From contig JAIOPQ010000081.1 in assembly GCA_021413825.1 (NCBI GenBank), positions 1 through 53,012 on the forward strand: DNA of 53,012 nt, read 5' to 3'. Of this stretch, positions 7,814 through 16,248 are shown piece after piece. Source of the DNA: Spirochaetia bacterium (GTDB lineage Bacteria > Spirochaetota > Leptospiria > Leptospirales > Leptonemataceae). The notes below the pieces were generated by a model. The model worked only from the letters and a program-made list of their open reading frames with translations, searched no databases and was not told the DNA's origin. The position numbers were made by a program, and so were the translations under genes. Every line of letters begins with the position of its first letter. Position 1 is the stretch's first letter.

Positions 7814-9097
7814 GTGATCGGCAAAATCCATATGCGAAACATAGCAATTCTCAGTGAAAATCAAGACATGAACCGGCGCATCGCCACAGCATGTCTCAAC
7901 TTCGAAGATGAGTTTAATCCAGTGTTCTTTGCTGATGAAAAGGCCTTTGTCCAGTACCTGAACTACGAGCTTCCGGAAATTGACATTATCGATTTTTCGC
8001 TTCAGCAGGCCGATGTTGGGCGGGCCTTTACGGAAATCAAAGATGATCCCTGGTTGCATTTTGGCGGAAGCATTATTATCTACGAGCGCCAGAAAGAAGA
8101 GGAGCTTATGGATAAGCTCCGCGGCATTAACGTGATTGCACAAATCCAGAAAAACAAAATAGAAGCGTACCTTCCGCGGGCGCTCAATGTTCTAAGTCAG
8201 CATCGTAGCATTCTATTTCAGCGAGACATTCACGCCTTACTGCAATCCAATATATCTGGCGAATTTGAAATTGATACGGATCCGTTCGACGTCACGATCT
8301 ATGCGAATCTAATCGCAAACTTTCTTTATAACTCCAATCTGATCAACATGGATCAAAAGTACAACTGTAGCACTGCCCTTATGGAGCTTCTCTATAACGC
8401 AATTGAACACGGTAATTGCAAGATCGGTTATGAAGAGAAAAAGGCCTGGCTCGAAGGTGGAAGCGACATCATGGATTTGATTCGTAGCAAAGCAGCCTCG
8501 CCAGAGGTTCGTGGGAAAAAGGTCTTCTTGAACTATCGCATTACACCGGATCGTTCTTTCTTTACCATTCGCGATCAGGGTGACGGATTCGATTGGAAGA
8601 AGCATAGCCAGCTGGATTTAAAACCGGAAGATTTGCATGGCCGAGGAATTTTGATCGCTCGCAGCTATTTAGTGGACGTAAGATACAATGAATCCGGAAA
8701 TGCGGTATCGTTTGAAATAGATCATCTTCACGAAAGCAACGTAATTCCCAGGGTATTCACGGATCAGGAAGAAGTCGTCTTTAATAACGGTGATGTAGTA
8801 TTTAATCAGGGAGACACGTCGAGTCATTTGTACTACATAATATCGGGACACTTCGATATTATTGCAAACGGCAGAAAGTTCTCAACGCTCAACCCTGCAG
8901 ATATTTTCCTGGGTGAAATGTCTTTCTTGCTTAACAATCACAGATCTGCCACCGTAGTTTCTGTGGGGCGGGGTGAGTTAGTAAAAATTTCAAAGGAAGC
9001 CTTTATCAACGCCATAAAAGAGCATCCGCACTACGGAATCTTTCTTGCGCGACTGCTAGCCCAGCGATTGGACCAGGTGCATGAGATTACTCCCTGA
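7814..9097 (+). CDS. RsbW-like ATPase / cyclic-nucleotide-binding regulator
   Basis: A 427-residue soluble signalling protein. Residues 1-115 resemble a receiver-like fold but lack a clear phospho-acceptor set. Residues about 145-310 form a HATPase_c domain of the anti-sigma type: MELLYNAIEHGN (N-box, E191/N195), DQGDGFDW and HGRGILIARSY. Residues about 318-425 form a cyclic-nucleotide-binding (Crp-type) domain, with VFNQGDTSSHLYYIISG and FLGEMSFLL..HRSATV, keeping the Glu and Arg of the phosphate cassette. It could couple a small ligand to a kinase or anti-sigma output. The start is GTG at 7814, or ATG at 7832 (MRNIAIL). It is divergent from the lipid kinase and ends exactly where the convergent GtrA gene ends. 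Confidence 0.75.
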   Translation: MIGKIHMRNIAILSENQDMNRRIATACLNFEDEFNPVFFADEKAFVQYLNYELPEIDIIDFSLQQADVGRAFTEIKDDPWLHFGGSIIIYERQKEEELMDKLRGINVIAQIQKNKIEAYLPRALNVLSQHRSILFQRDIHALLQSNISGEFEIDTDPFDVTIYANLIANFLYNSNLINMDQKYNCSTALMELLYNAIEHGNCKIGYEEKKAWLEGGSDIMDLIRSKAASPEVRGKKVFLNYRITPDRSFFTIRDQGDGFDWKKHSQLDLKPEDLHGRGILIARSYLVDVRYNESGNAVSFEIDHLHESNVIPRVFTDQEEVVFNNGDVVFNQGDTSSHLYYIISGHFDIIANGRKFSTLNPADIFLGEMSFLLNNHRSATVVSVGRGELVKISKEAFINAIKEHPHYGIFLARLLAQRLDQVHEITP

Positions 9098-9529
9098 TCA
9101 GGTTTCTGTTTTTTTCTGAACTGCCCTAAACACCAGCTTGTCATAGCCCAGGAAATTAATCACAATTGCAATGACGAGCGGCACAAGCGTTGCCACAATC
9201 CAGTGATATCCTGCTTCCGAGAGCAAATGAAATCCAATCTGCCGAAGAACGATAGTCAAACCAGTCAATAGATGAAAATGCCAGAGTCGCTGAAAGTAGT
9301 TCCCGGCGCGTTCCTTCCACGTAAAGAACGTGTGCGCATGAAAGCTGAATAGAATAGAAATTTCAGTGGATAAAAAATGTGAAATATTGCTTTCAAGATC
9401 TGTTTTGTTGAGCTTTACCCATTCCATCAATGCGTACATGGCAACCATGTTCACAGCGAACGTGGCAGAACCGGCAATTCCATAACGGAAGAGCTTGGTA
9501 TGCATCAGCTGTGTGAATCGAGCCCACAT
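9098..9529 (-). CDS. GtrA family membrane protein
   Basis: A small four-helix membrane protein of the GtrA/DPMS family, thought to help move undecaprenyl-linked sugars across the inner membrane or anchor glycosyltransferases. The FRYGIAGSATFAVNM start, the FLSTEISILFSFHAHTFFTW block in the second helix and the C-terminal VPLVIAIVINFLGYDKLVF are typical. I chose the ATG at 9529 (MWARF), giving 143 residues. A TTG at 9565 would add 12 residues. Its stop abuts that of the convergent regulator with no gap. No glycosyltransferase is adjacent, so its partner is elsewhere. Confidence 0.85.
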   Translation of the reverse strand: MWARFTQLMHTKLFRYGIAGSATFAVNMVAMYALMEWVKLNKTDLESNISHFLSTEISILFSFHAHTFFTWKERAGNYFQRLWHFHLLTGLTIVLRQIGFHLLSEAGYHWIVATLVPLVIAIVINFLGYDKLVFRAVQKKTET

Positions 9530-9577
9530 GTTGCCGTAGTTTCTTGAATTGCCCGAATGCCGCAACGAAAATTGGAT

Positions 9578-10309
9578 CTAACCGAACCGGACCAGGATTG
9601 CATTCCCGTGTGTTTTCAGCCACTTCCTGGCCTCGTAGAAATCAGGCATGGCTTTTCCCACTACCGCCCAAAAACGTTTTGAATGGTTCTGCTCTACAAG
9701 ATGCGCAAGTTCATGTACTACGAGGTAGTCGATGACAGATTGCGGTGCGGCCAGAATTTTCCAGTTGAGGCTAAGGGAACCTTTGCTTGAACAGCTGCCC
9801 CAACGGCTGCGCATTCTGCGGACTGTAAAACGCAGCGGTGTGCGCCCAATCAAAGGCGCATAACGTTCAATCGAAGACTGAAAGATCTGAGTAGCCTGCC
9901 TCTTATACCAGGTCTCGATGTTATGTTTTGCGTTTGTATTCCTGGGAAGAAAAAGGGTTTCATCCGACTGCGTTGTCCGGCGGGCCCCGGCCTTGTATTC
10001 GAGGGTAAGTTCTTTTCCCAGGAATGGGATGGATTCACCTTCTGTGTACTGAAGCGGTAGAACTCGGGGGCCATTTGCATTTTTGCTCAGGCGTTTTTGA
10101 ATCCAGGGAGATGACTGACGGAGGAAGTTCTGGATTGAAATCTCAGGCATCTTAAGGGGTGCCCTGATTTCAAGTCGATTGTCTGGAAAAACAATGATTG
10201 TGATTCGCCGGCGGCCTTTCTTTCGAATCAGTTGCGCAGCATAGCTACTGCCGGCCACATTCAATGTATAGGTTTTGAGAATTGCCTTGTCGCGCTCCGG
10301 CACAATCAT
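9578..10309 (-). CDS. YgjP-like (DUF45) zinc metallopeptidase
   Basis: A 243-residue protein of the YgjP/DUF45 family, related to SprT and WLM metallopeptidases. It carries the zinc motif HELAH at residues 199-203, a third histidine at 209 (EQNHSKRFW) and the SRWGSCSS block before it, the standard order for the family. The N-terminal half contains beta-rich strands with the IRKKGRRRITI segment typical of these proteins. No signal peptide or membrane helix is seen, so it is cytoplasmic. The physiological substrate of the family is not established. It lies 48 bases from gtrA on the same strand. Confidence 0.85.
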   Translation of the reverse strand: MIVPERDKAILKTYTLNVAGSSYAAQLIRKKGRRRITIIVFPDNRLEIRAPLKMPEISIQNFLRQSSPWIQKRLSKNANGPRVLPLQYTEGESIPFLGKELTLEYKAGARRTTQSDETLFLPRNTNAKHNIETWYKRQATQIFQSSIERYAPLIGRTPLRFTVRRMRSRWGSCSSKGSLSLNWKILAAPQSVIDYLVVHELAHLVEQNHSKRFWAVVGKAMPDFYEARKWLKTHGNAILVRFG

Positions 10310-10559
10310 GCAATAACGCAGAGCACCGCGATTTATGCATCCATTTTATGGAAAACCAGGTTGGTTCACTGGCCCTGCGGGCCCGGCCCGCTCGGAATCA
10401 GAAACCCACAAGCGATAAGCAGGCGCGGACATATCCGAAAAGACAGATTGCGCGGATCGAACGTTGCACCGCGTCCCGCACGTCGCAACAGCGCGCGAAG
10501 GGCGGTGGACGCATCTGGCTTTCCGGAAAGAGTCCCGATGGCGGGCCGCCAGAGCTATT

Positions 10560-10718
10560 TTATTTCTTGAGGATAACCCAGATTGCGTGAATAATCCCTG
10601 GAACATATCCAAAGAGCGTCAGCAGAATATTCAACCAGAAGTGCATTCCAATTCCAACCTGTAAAAATACACCGATTGGTGGAAGGATGATTGCCAGTAA
10701 GATTCTAACTATATCCAT
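10560..10718 (-). CDS. YqaE/Pmp3 family membrane miniprotein
   Basis: A 52-residue protein made almost wholly of two membrane segments. It reads MDIVRILLAIILPPIGVF, then GIGMHFWLNILLTLFG, then a YVPGIIHAIWVIL end. The PPIGVF, WLNILLTLFGYVPGIIHA pattern is diagnostic of the YqaE/Pmp3 (UPF0057) family, which is linked to membrane potential and salt or cold stress in yeast and plants. A strong ribosome binding site (AAGGAG) sits a few bases before the ATG at 10718. It is 11 bases downstream of the exported protein at 10730-11143 on the same strand, so the two are likely co-transcribed. Confidence 0.93.
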   Translation of the reverse strand: MDIVRILLAIILPPIGVFLQVGIGMHFWLNILLTLFGYVPGIIHAIWVILKK

Positions 10719-10729
10719 TTCTTTTCTCC

Positions 10730-11143
10730 TTATTTTGCTTCTTTCACTTCAAACGTTGTTTCAGTTGTAGTTGTGTTACCCGTTTCATCATGTGCGTAAA
10801 TGATGATTTTCCAAGTTCCGACGAACTTGTCATCGTGCTCCTTTGGAGTCATCCAAAAATACACATAGTCCCAGTCATCCTGGGTTTGAACGTCCACCGT
10901 AATCGGTTTATTGCGCCTTGTGTTGTCTTGCAGTTCAAATCTTGCATTAATTTTGTAGGCGCCTCTTGTTTGGATTTTTGAATACACATGAATCTTGTCT
11001 GAAGCCTTGAAGGTTTTCTTGCAGCCCGATGGCTTTCCTGTCCCTGTATCAACGCGCATGCACGTCTTTGGTGCAGAAAGAACGTCAGCCAGAAGCACAC
11101 CCGGTAGGATGAACACAGCAAGTAATAGTAAGAGTTTTTTCAT
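10730..11143 (-). CDS. Exported protein of unknown function
   Basis: A 137-residue protein with a classical signal peptide (MKKLLLLLAVFILPG, cleavage probably after LLA) and a compact beta-rich mature part with two cysteines near its start and a C-terminal strand pattern (GTWKIIIYAHDETGNTTT) like an Ig-type domain. The ATG at 11143 was chosen because GGGAGG lies at the right distance upstream. Reading further upstream would add 43 residues with no signal-like character. I recognise no family. It precedes the YqaE-like gene by 11 bases. Confidence 0.8.
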   Translation of the reverse strand: MKKLLLLLAVFILPGVLLADVLSAPKTCMRVDTGTGKPSGCKKTFKASDKIHVYSKIQTRGAYKINARFELQDNTRRNKPITVDVQTQDDWDYVYFWMTPKEHDDKFVGTWKIIIYAHDETGNTTTTETTFEVKEAK

Positions 11144-11202
11144 AAGCGAACCTCCCCGATAGTTCTTAGGTGAATTGCAGTTGGAATTGTTCAACAAAAA
11201 AG

Positions 11203-11862
11203 TCAGAATCGCATTACGGGTACGTCGACTATGATTGCTTGCGTTGGGCAAACGTGAACGCATTGTCCGCAACCAGTACAGTTCTTTGCAAATACGGGAA
11301 GTTTATCCTTACCAAATGAGATTACCTTGTCTTCCGGACATTCACGGGCGCAGATTTTACAAAGATTTGAACGACTTACTTTACCTTCGGGCTGACGACT
11401 TTCGTGATTTCGACACAGTTGTGGTTTGAGTCGCGCCAGACCAAATTTGGGCCGGGACGTTTTTCTGAGCTTGCGAAGGGCACCTGTCTCGCAGGCCTCA
11501 ATACACGGAGTATCAGGACAAACCCTGCATGCATTCAGATTTGGATCGAGTAGTGGGCCAGTCCGCGGTCCCATTTGAAACAGCACCCCGTACGGACATG
11601 CAACAATGCAATCGGCACAGCGGGTGCAAGCTTTGTCGAACTTCTTTGGATCTTTCAATGCCCCGGGAGGTCTGGCTAATCCACGTGGCTTTTCTGCAGG
11701 CAGCGTAACTGTAGGCACTGGTTCAGGGACGTGAAGGGCTTTTGGATCAAGTAGATTCGAAAATGCCTGGAGTCGATGATCTAAAAGAGCGCCCACGGGA
11801 GTCTTCATGACACCTTGCGCTAAATCCTTCACGCCCTTCTGAAAGAAATTCTTGCGGTTCAA
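11203..11862 (-). CDS. 4Fe-4S polyferredoxin, NapF/NapG/MauM-like
   Basis: A 219-residue iron-sulfur protein with four Cys-rich motifs: C79-x2-C82-x2-C85-x3-C89 (CTRCADCIVACP), a CRVCPDTPCIEAC block, a CKICARECPED block and CTGCGQCVHVCP near the C-terminus. This order fits NapF/NapG/MauM-type electron carriers. The N-terminus has no twin-arginine signal, so it is probably cytoplasmic. No nitrate reductase, methylamine or other redox enzyme is adjacent, so its partner is unknown. It ends 59 bases before the exported protein start and follows the YidB-like gene by 11 bases. Confidence 0.8.
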   Translation of the reverse strand: MNRKNFFQKGVKDLAQGVMKTPVGALLDHRLQAFSNLLDPKALHVPEPVPTVTLPAEKPRGLARPPGALKDPKKFDKACTRCADCIVACPYGVLFQMGPRTGPLLDPNLNACRVCPDTPCIEACETGALRKLRKTSRPKFGLARLKPQLCRNHESRQPEGKVSRSNLCKICARECPEDKVISFGKDKLPVFAKNCTGCGQCVHVCPTQAIIVDVPVMRF

Positions 11863-11873
11863 AATGCGTTAAA

Positions 11874-12248
11874 TCAGAGGGGTTTTTCTTCCCCGGATTC
11901 TTCTTCCGGAATCGCTCCCTGTGGAGTCAGCTTGTCAATTATCCCTGGAAGGATGTCACCCAGAAATTTGGATGCATTCTCCGGAGATACTCCAGCTTTT
12001 TGAGCCAGGGATTGCACCTTTTCACTTCCAAGGAATTGTTTGATTTGATCCGGAGAGATGAGCTTGTTTTCACCCTTGCCGACCCAGGACTCAGCCAGCT
12101 CACCCAGGCCTTTAGTTTTAAGATCAGAAACTACTCCGCCCACACCCTTGTTCTTTAAGATATCAACAACGCCAGAAATCAGGTCTGGATGACCGGTCTT
12201 TCCACCAACTTCATTGGCAGCTGATACAATTTTGTCTAATAAACCCAT
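11874..12248 (-). CDS. YidB family (DUF937) protein
   Basis: A 124-residue helical protein starting MGLLDKIVSAANEVGG. It has the DUF937/YidB signature order: a Gly-rich linker, KTKGLGELAESWVGKGENKLI and the ISPDQIKQFLGSEKVQSLA helix. E. coli YidB is uncharacterised. The start at 12248 was chosen because AGGCGG lies 11 bases upstream and the family begins with this residue block; an upstream ATG would add 15 unrelated residues. It is the first gene of the minus-strand group that includes the polyferredoxin, and is divergent from the methyltransferase. Confidence 0.85.
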   Translation of the reverse strand: MGLLDKIVSAANEVGGKTGHPDLISGVVDILKNKGVGGVVSDLKTKGLGELAESWVGKGENKLISPDQIKQFLGSEKVQSLAQKAGVSPENASKFLGDILPGIIDKLTPQGAIPEEESGEEKPL

Positions 12249-12308
12249 ACGATGTATTGCCGCCTGCGAACCTGCATGCAACCATTTTCGCACAAAAAAG
12301 AAGGGTCA

Positions 12309-13316
12309 ATGAATCCCAGTTTTTTCCGAAATTGCAGTATGTCACAAGTTCTCGAAAGGCCCCCCATCAGACAAAATCGGAAGCGGAGTCATTTAGAGGC
12401 ATTGCCGGAAGGCCGTCCAAGGCTATTTGCGGAAAGACCGGGCGAGGTTCGTCTGGTTCCCTGCAATGCCTGCGGGGGGAGCAAATTCAAAAAGCTATTC
12501 TACAAAGAATCCTCGCTTCGTGAAACCTTTCAAGTTGTTCGTTGTTCATGTGGCTTAGTCCAGGTGAATCCCCAGCCAGATTTGAAGGCCATTATGCCTT
12601 ACTATACGGATGCATATTTCAAAAAGCGGACTGATCGCGGCTATGATAACTATTACTCTGAAGCGCTTCGTGACGAAATTCGTCGTGTGTTCACCCTTAA
12701 CCTGGCCGACCTGGATTTCTTTACGTTTGAGGAAAAGGCGCTTAAATCGGGTAGCAATCATGCGCTGGATGTTGGTTGTGCAGCCGGATACTTTGTCGAG
12801 TACATGGCGGAGCGCGCCTGGCGATCGCGGGGAATTGAGCTTTCGAGGTCTGCGGGAACTGTGGCGCGAAAGCGAGGATTAGACGTAACGATAGGCGATT
12901 TCCTTACAAGTTCTGAATTGAGCCCTTCGAGCTATGATCTAGTTTCATTCTGGGCCTCGATCGAACACATGCACGATCCGGCAAGCGTTCTGAGACGAGC
13001 GTATGAGATTCTAAAACCTGGCGGTAGAATGCTTCTATCCACCTGTAGATACGGGATACTGGCTCGAATCCGGGGGAAGGATTGGCGCTACATGAATGTG
13101 CCGGAACATCTGTACTTCTTTAGCCTGCGTGGCCTATCAAAAATGGCCCGTGGGATTGGGTTTCAGGTTGTGCGGACCGTTACGTATGGTTCCGGGATGA
13201 CAACCAGAAAGGATGGGTCTGAACTCTATGCAACCGTCAAGCGCTATGCCGATCCCGCCGTTAAGTTTTTGAATCAGGGCGATATGATGGCGTTTCATCT
13301 GGAAAAAATGAGTTGA
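12309..13316 (+). CDS. Class I SAM-dependent methyltransferase with zinc-ribbon N-terminus
   Basis: A 335-residue protein. The N-terminal third holds a CNACGG...CSCGL zinc-ribbon-like block typical of small-molecule and sugar-type methyltransferases, followed by a Rossmann methyltransferase domain with the SAM loop ALDVGCAAGYF, the acidic pair IEHMHDP and the EILKPGGRMLLST strand. Substrate is unknown. AAGAAGGG upstream of the ATG at 12309 supports this start; a second ATG at 12339 is possible. It heads a same-strand series with the HATPase-like, oxidoreductase and AAA+ genes, spaced 34 bases from the next. Confidence 0.82.
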   Translation: MNPSFFRNCSMSQVLERPPIRQNRKRSHLEALPEGRPRLFAERPGEVRLVPCNACGGSKFKKLFYKESSLRETFQVVRCSCGLVQVNPQPDLKAIMPYYTDAYFKKRTDRGYDNYYSEALRDEIRRVFTLNLADLDFFTFEEKALKSGSNHALDVGCAAGYFVEYMAERAWRSRGIELSRSAGTVARKRGLDVTIGDFLTSSELSPSSYDLVSFWASIEHMHDPASVLRRAYEILKPGGRMLLSTCRYGILARIRGKDWRYMNVPEHLYFFSLRGLSKMARGIGFQVVRTVTYGSGMTTRKDGSELYATVKRYADPAVKFLNQGDMMAFHLEKMS

Positions 13317-13349
13317 TTTCCTTAAATCAATCTTTCTGAATACCTAGCC

Positions 13350-14129
13350 TTGAAGATACCACTCGAAGATTTACGCCGTGAAATTCCAAAGTCCGTTGAG
13401 AGTAACAAAGTTCTCAGCCTGGTAACCTATGCTCTGTCCGACTATGGCGAAGAGGTCCTCAAAATACTTGTAGGATCTATACTAACTCGCTACAATCGCA
13501 GTGATCTGTTTGATATCGTTTATACCGCCGCCAAGGAACTCGTTGTAAATGCAACCAAGGCCAATCTCAAGCGCGCATTATTCCAGAAACTCAACCTGAA
13601 CATAGCAGATCCCGATCAGTACAAAATCGGTATGGATTATTTTCGCGGCGCGTTGACGGAAGAGAAGCTTCGCGGATACAAACAGACATTCAAAGATTTT
13701 AATCTGCCAGTCGTAGCTACGTTGTATTATTCCCCGGATGTGGTCCACATCAAGGTTAAGAACAATTTTCCGCTTCTGCCGGTCGAAGAAACGCGCATTC
13801 GCGATAAGTTTAGACAGGCCACAAGCTTCACAAGCCTGCTGGATTTCTTCATGGAACACGGAGATGATACGGAAGGTGCGGGCCTTGGCCTAACCATGGT
13901 AGGCATCCTGCTTGATGAGTCCGGAGTGGATCGTCATGCATTTACGCTATATTCCAGCCAGAAGTATGGCGAGACTGTAGCCAGACTCGAGATTCCCCTT
14001 TCACCGGACTATGTTTCCAGACGTAAGGTTTTTGAAGCGGAGTTGGAAGAAAAGGGAGTTCCCCCAGATGCTCTTCGTTCTGATTTTGATTACAACTACA
14101 AGCAGTTCACGCGAAATCGTGCGCGCTGA
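13350..14129 (+). CDS. HATPase-fold protein, divergent
   Basis: A 259-residue soluble protein with recognisable remains of a GHKL ATPase fold. The N-box-like helix is AAKELVVNATKANLKR (E63, N67), and TEGAGLGLTMVGIL resembles the G2 box of histidine kinases. The central ATP-lid strand, normally containing an Asp-Gly pair, reads VKNNFPL, so nucleotide binding may be changed. There is no phospho-accepting His domain, receiver or membrane segment. A role in a partner-switching or signalling pathway is inference only. The start is TTG at 13350. It is followed 5 bases later by the quinone oxidoreductase gene. Confidence 0.65.
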   Translation: MKIPLEDLRREIPKSVESNKVLSLVTYALSDYGEEVLKILVGSILTRYNRSDLFDIVYTAAKELVVNATKANLKRALFQKLNLNIADPDQYKIGMDYFRGALTEEKLRGYKQTFKDFNLPVVATLYYSPDVVHIKVKNNFPLLPVEETRIRDKFRQATSFTSLLDFFMEHGDDTEGAGLGLTMVGILLDESGVDRHAFTLYSSQKYGETVARLEIPLSPDYVSRRKVFEAELEEKGVPPDALRSDFDYNYKQFTRNRAR

Positions 14130-14134
14130 GTAAT

Positions 14135-15193
14135 TTGGCTTCCGGAACTGAAAGACGAGTCTGGATGCAGCGTGGTGCAGGCTCGCTGGACCGTTTAGAA
14201 ATTCGAACAGAAACACTTCCACCCTTGATAGCCGGTCAAGCCAGAGTTCGCGTGCGCGCGATCGGCCTGAACTTTGCTGACGTATTCGCCTGCCTGGGTT
14301 TGTATTCTGCAACCCCACAGGGTGATTTTATTCCCGGGCTTGAGTTCGCCGGAGAAATCGAAGCAATCCATGAGACCACCGGTGGCGGGAAAAAATCCGG
14401 ACTGAAAAAGGGCGATCGAGTCATGGGACTCATTCGTTTTGGCGCATATGCAACTCATCTCAACGCCGACGTACGATATCTCTATACAATTCCCAAAGAA
14501 TGGTCTTTCGAAGAAGGCGCAGCATTCCTGGCGCAGGGCCTGACGGCACAGTATGCTATTGCGCATCTGGGTCATGTTCAGCGCGGGGAAACAGTCCTGG
14601 TTCAATCGGCAGCCGGTGGTGTAGGATTGCTTTCGCTTTTTATTCTAAAGTCAATCGGTGCCCGCGTAATTGCAGTGGTTGGGAATTCAGAGAAGGCACA
14701 GTATCTTTCCGATACATTCAAAATCCCGCCCACAGACATTGTGATTCGCAACCCAAGAACGTTCGCGCGGGCCATCAGGAGCTCCGCACCGGACGGAGTG
14801 GACGTAGTTCTCGATGCAGTATACGGAAAATACTTCAAACCGCAATACAATCTGCTCCGGGCCGGTGGACGATATGTGCTCTTTGGAGCGGCGGATCTTA
14901 TGCCTTCCGGAACATCAGTGAACTATGCAGCACTTGGAATTAAATATTTCAGCAGGCCTCGTCTTGATCCGCTTACAATGATTTCGGATAACAAGAGTCT
15001 TCTTGCTTTTAATCTAATCTGGCTATGGGACAGAATTGCATTTCTGCGCAGCATGTTTGACGATATGATGAAGTTGCCCTGGAAGGGTCAGCCACCCGCT
15101 GTAGGTCGGGTTTTCTCATTCGAGGAAACTCGCGAAGCTATGCGGTTTTTTCAAAGTGGTAAGAGCACAGGCAAAGTTGTTATCAAGCCCTAA
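14135..15193 (+). CDS. Zinc-less MDR oxidoreductase, quinone reductase/VAT-1-like
   Basis: A 352-residue member of the medium-chain dehydrogenase/reductase family. It has the GroES-like N-terminal domain (RAIGLNFADVFACLGLY, PGLEFAGEI) and a Rossmann domain with QSAAGGVGLL. It lacks the structural-zinc cysteine cluster, which places it with NADPH:quinone oxidoreductases and VAT-1 homologues rather than zinc alcohol dehydrogenases. GLTAQYAI and FFQSGKSTGKVVI at the end are typical of that group. The start appears to be TTG at 14135; an ATG at 14165 would remove ten residues. It is tightly followed by a flavin reductase (5 bases), suggesting a shared redox pathway. Confidence 0.82.
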   Translation: MASGTERRVWMQRGAGSLDRLEIRTETLPPLIAGQARVRVRAIGLNFADVFACLGLYSATPQGDFIPGLEFAGEIEAIHETTGGGKKSGLKKGDRVMGLIRFGAYATHLNADVRYLYTIPKEWSFEEGAAFLAQGLTAQYAIAHLGHVQRGETVLVQSAAGGVGLLSLFILKSIGARVIAVVGNSEKAQYLSDTFKIPPTDIVIRNPRTFARAIRSSAPDGVDVVLDAVYGKYFKPQYNLLRAGGRYVLFGAADLMPSGTSVNYAALGIKYFSRPRLDPLTMISDNKSLLAFNLIWLWDRIAFLRSMFDDMMKLPWKGQPPAVGRVFSFEETREAMRFFQSGKSTGKVVIKP

Positions 15194-15198
15194 TCCGG

Positions 15199-16188
15199 GT
15201 GATTAGAATGAGACCAGACTTCGATGTAATCATTGTTGGGGCTGGGATGGCCGGAATGACGGCCGCGCTCTGGGCTAAAAGACTGGGCCTCAGCACAATG
15301 GTTCTGGAATCTGAAGGCGAACCTGGCGGGCAACTCAGGGGAATTCAGGACAAGCTTGTTGACTACCCTGGATTTACCGGAACCGGTCCGAACCTAGCGC
15401 AGACGTTATACGATCAATTAGCACGCCTCGATATTCAAGCTAAGTTTAAAACGACAGTTCAGCCTTTGAATTCAAACGAGTCTGAATCTTCAAATGTGGA
15501 TGGCGCCCTTGAGCGTTCTCTACCTGCTGCAATCCAGGTTACGACAAGTCAGGGCTCTCTCTCGGGTAGATCCGTGCTTATCACAACCGGCCTGCGCAGG
15601 CGGAGGTTGGCAGCTCTCGATTTACTTCCGGCGGACTATTTATATTATACATCGCAGCCTCGGGCAGCATTTACCGGAAACCGCTTGTTGATTCTGGGCG
15701 GAGGCGATGGTGCAGTTGAAAATGCAATTCTGCTTTCTTCACAATGGAAAGAAATTGTGATCTTACATCGCAGCGGATCGCTTAAAGCCAGACCGTCTAT
15801 GCTCGCAGGTCTCAATCAACTACCCAATGTAAGAGTGATTTTGAATGCAACAGTGCAGGCAATTAATCGACCAGTGATTTCAATCATGGAAGGTCCAGAG
15901 AAGCGCGAAATTCAGGCGGATCGAATTCTTGTTAAGATTGGTTTTGAAGCAGATAACGCCCTGGTAACTGGAAATGAATACGTTCCGGGACAGTTTGTTC
16001 AGACCTCAGGTGAGCAGCAGGTACTGGGCGGAGCTGATTCAAGGGTTTGGCCAGGCATCTGGGCTGCGGGCGATATATGTAGCCCTCGCGATCCATCGCT
16101 GGTAGTTGCGGCGGGCCAGGCTTGTCTTGCGGTTCGCTCTATAGAGAGGCATCTGCGCATGCCAGGGACTCATGCCGGTACATCATGA
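15199..16188 (+). CDS. FAD/NAD(P)-dependent oxidoreductase, ferredoxin-NADP reductase-like
   Basis: A 329-residue flavoenzyme of the thioredoxin-reductase fold, with an FAD-binding GAGMAGMTAALWA near the N-terminus, GGQL in the next loop, an NAD(P)-binding GGGDGAVENAILL at mid-protein and the C-terminal FAD motif WAAGDI. There is no CxxC redox motif anywhere; the only cysteines are two near the C-terminus. That excludes thioredoxin reductase and fits type II ferredoxin/flavodoxin-NADP reductases or relatives. Start is GTG 15199 or ATG 15208. It sits 5 bases after the quinone oxidoreductase. Confidence 0.8.
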   Translation: MIRMRPDFDVIIVGAGMAGMTAALWAKRLGLSTMVLESEGEPGGQLRGIQDKLVDYPGFTGTGPNLAQTLYDQLARLDIQAKFKTTVQPLNSNESESSNVDGALERSLPAAIQVTTSQGSLSGRSVLITTGLRRRRLAALDLLPADYLYYTSQPRAAFTGNRLLILGGGDGAVENAILLSSQWKEIVILHRSGSLKARPSMLAGLNQLPNVRVILNATVQAINRPVISIMEGPEKREIQADRILVKIGFEADNALVTGNEYVPGQFVQTSGEQQVLGGADSRVWPGIWAAGDICSPRDPSLVVAAGQACLAVRSIERHLRMPGTHAGTS

Positions 16189-16248
16189 AGCCGGAAGAAG
16201 CGCTTCATTCGTAATTGACTCGTACTACCTGGTAATCAACCTCTGATC

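Noticed and set aside
10346..10612. Minus-strand frame over the GC-rich gap
   Set aside because: It overlaps the clear YqaE-like gene and has an arginine-rich, low-complexity composition typical of GC-rich noncoding sequence.
15199..16188. Thioredoxin reductase
   Set aside because: The CxxC redox motif is absent, so ferredoxin-NADP reductase-like is the better name.
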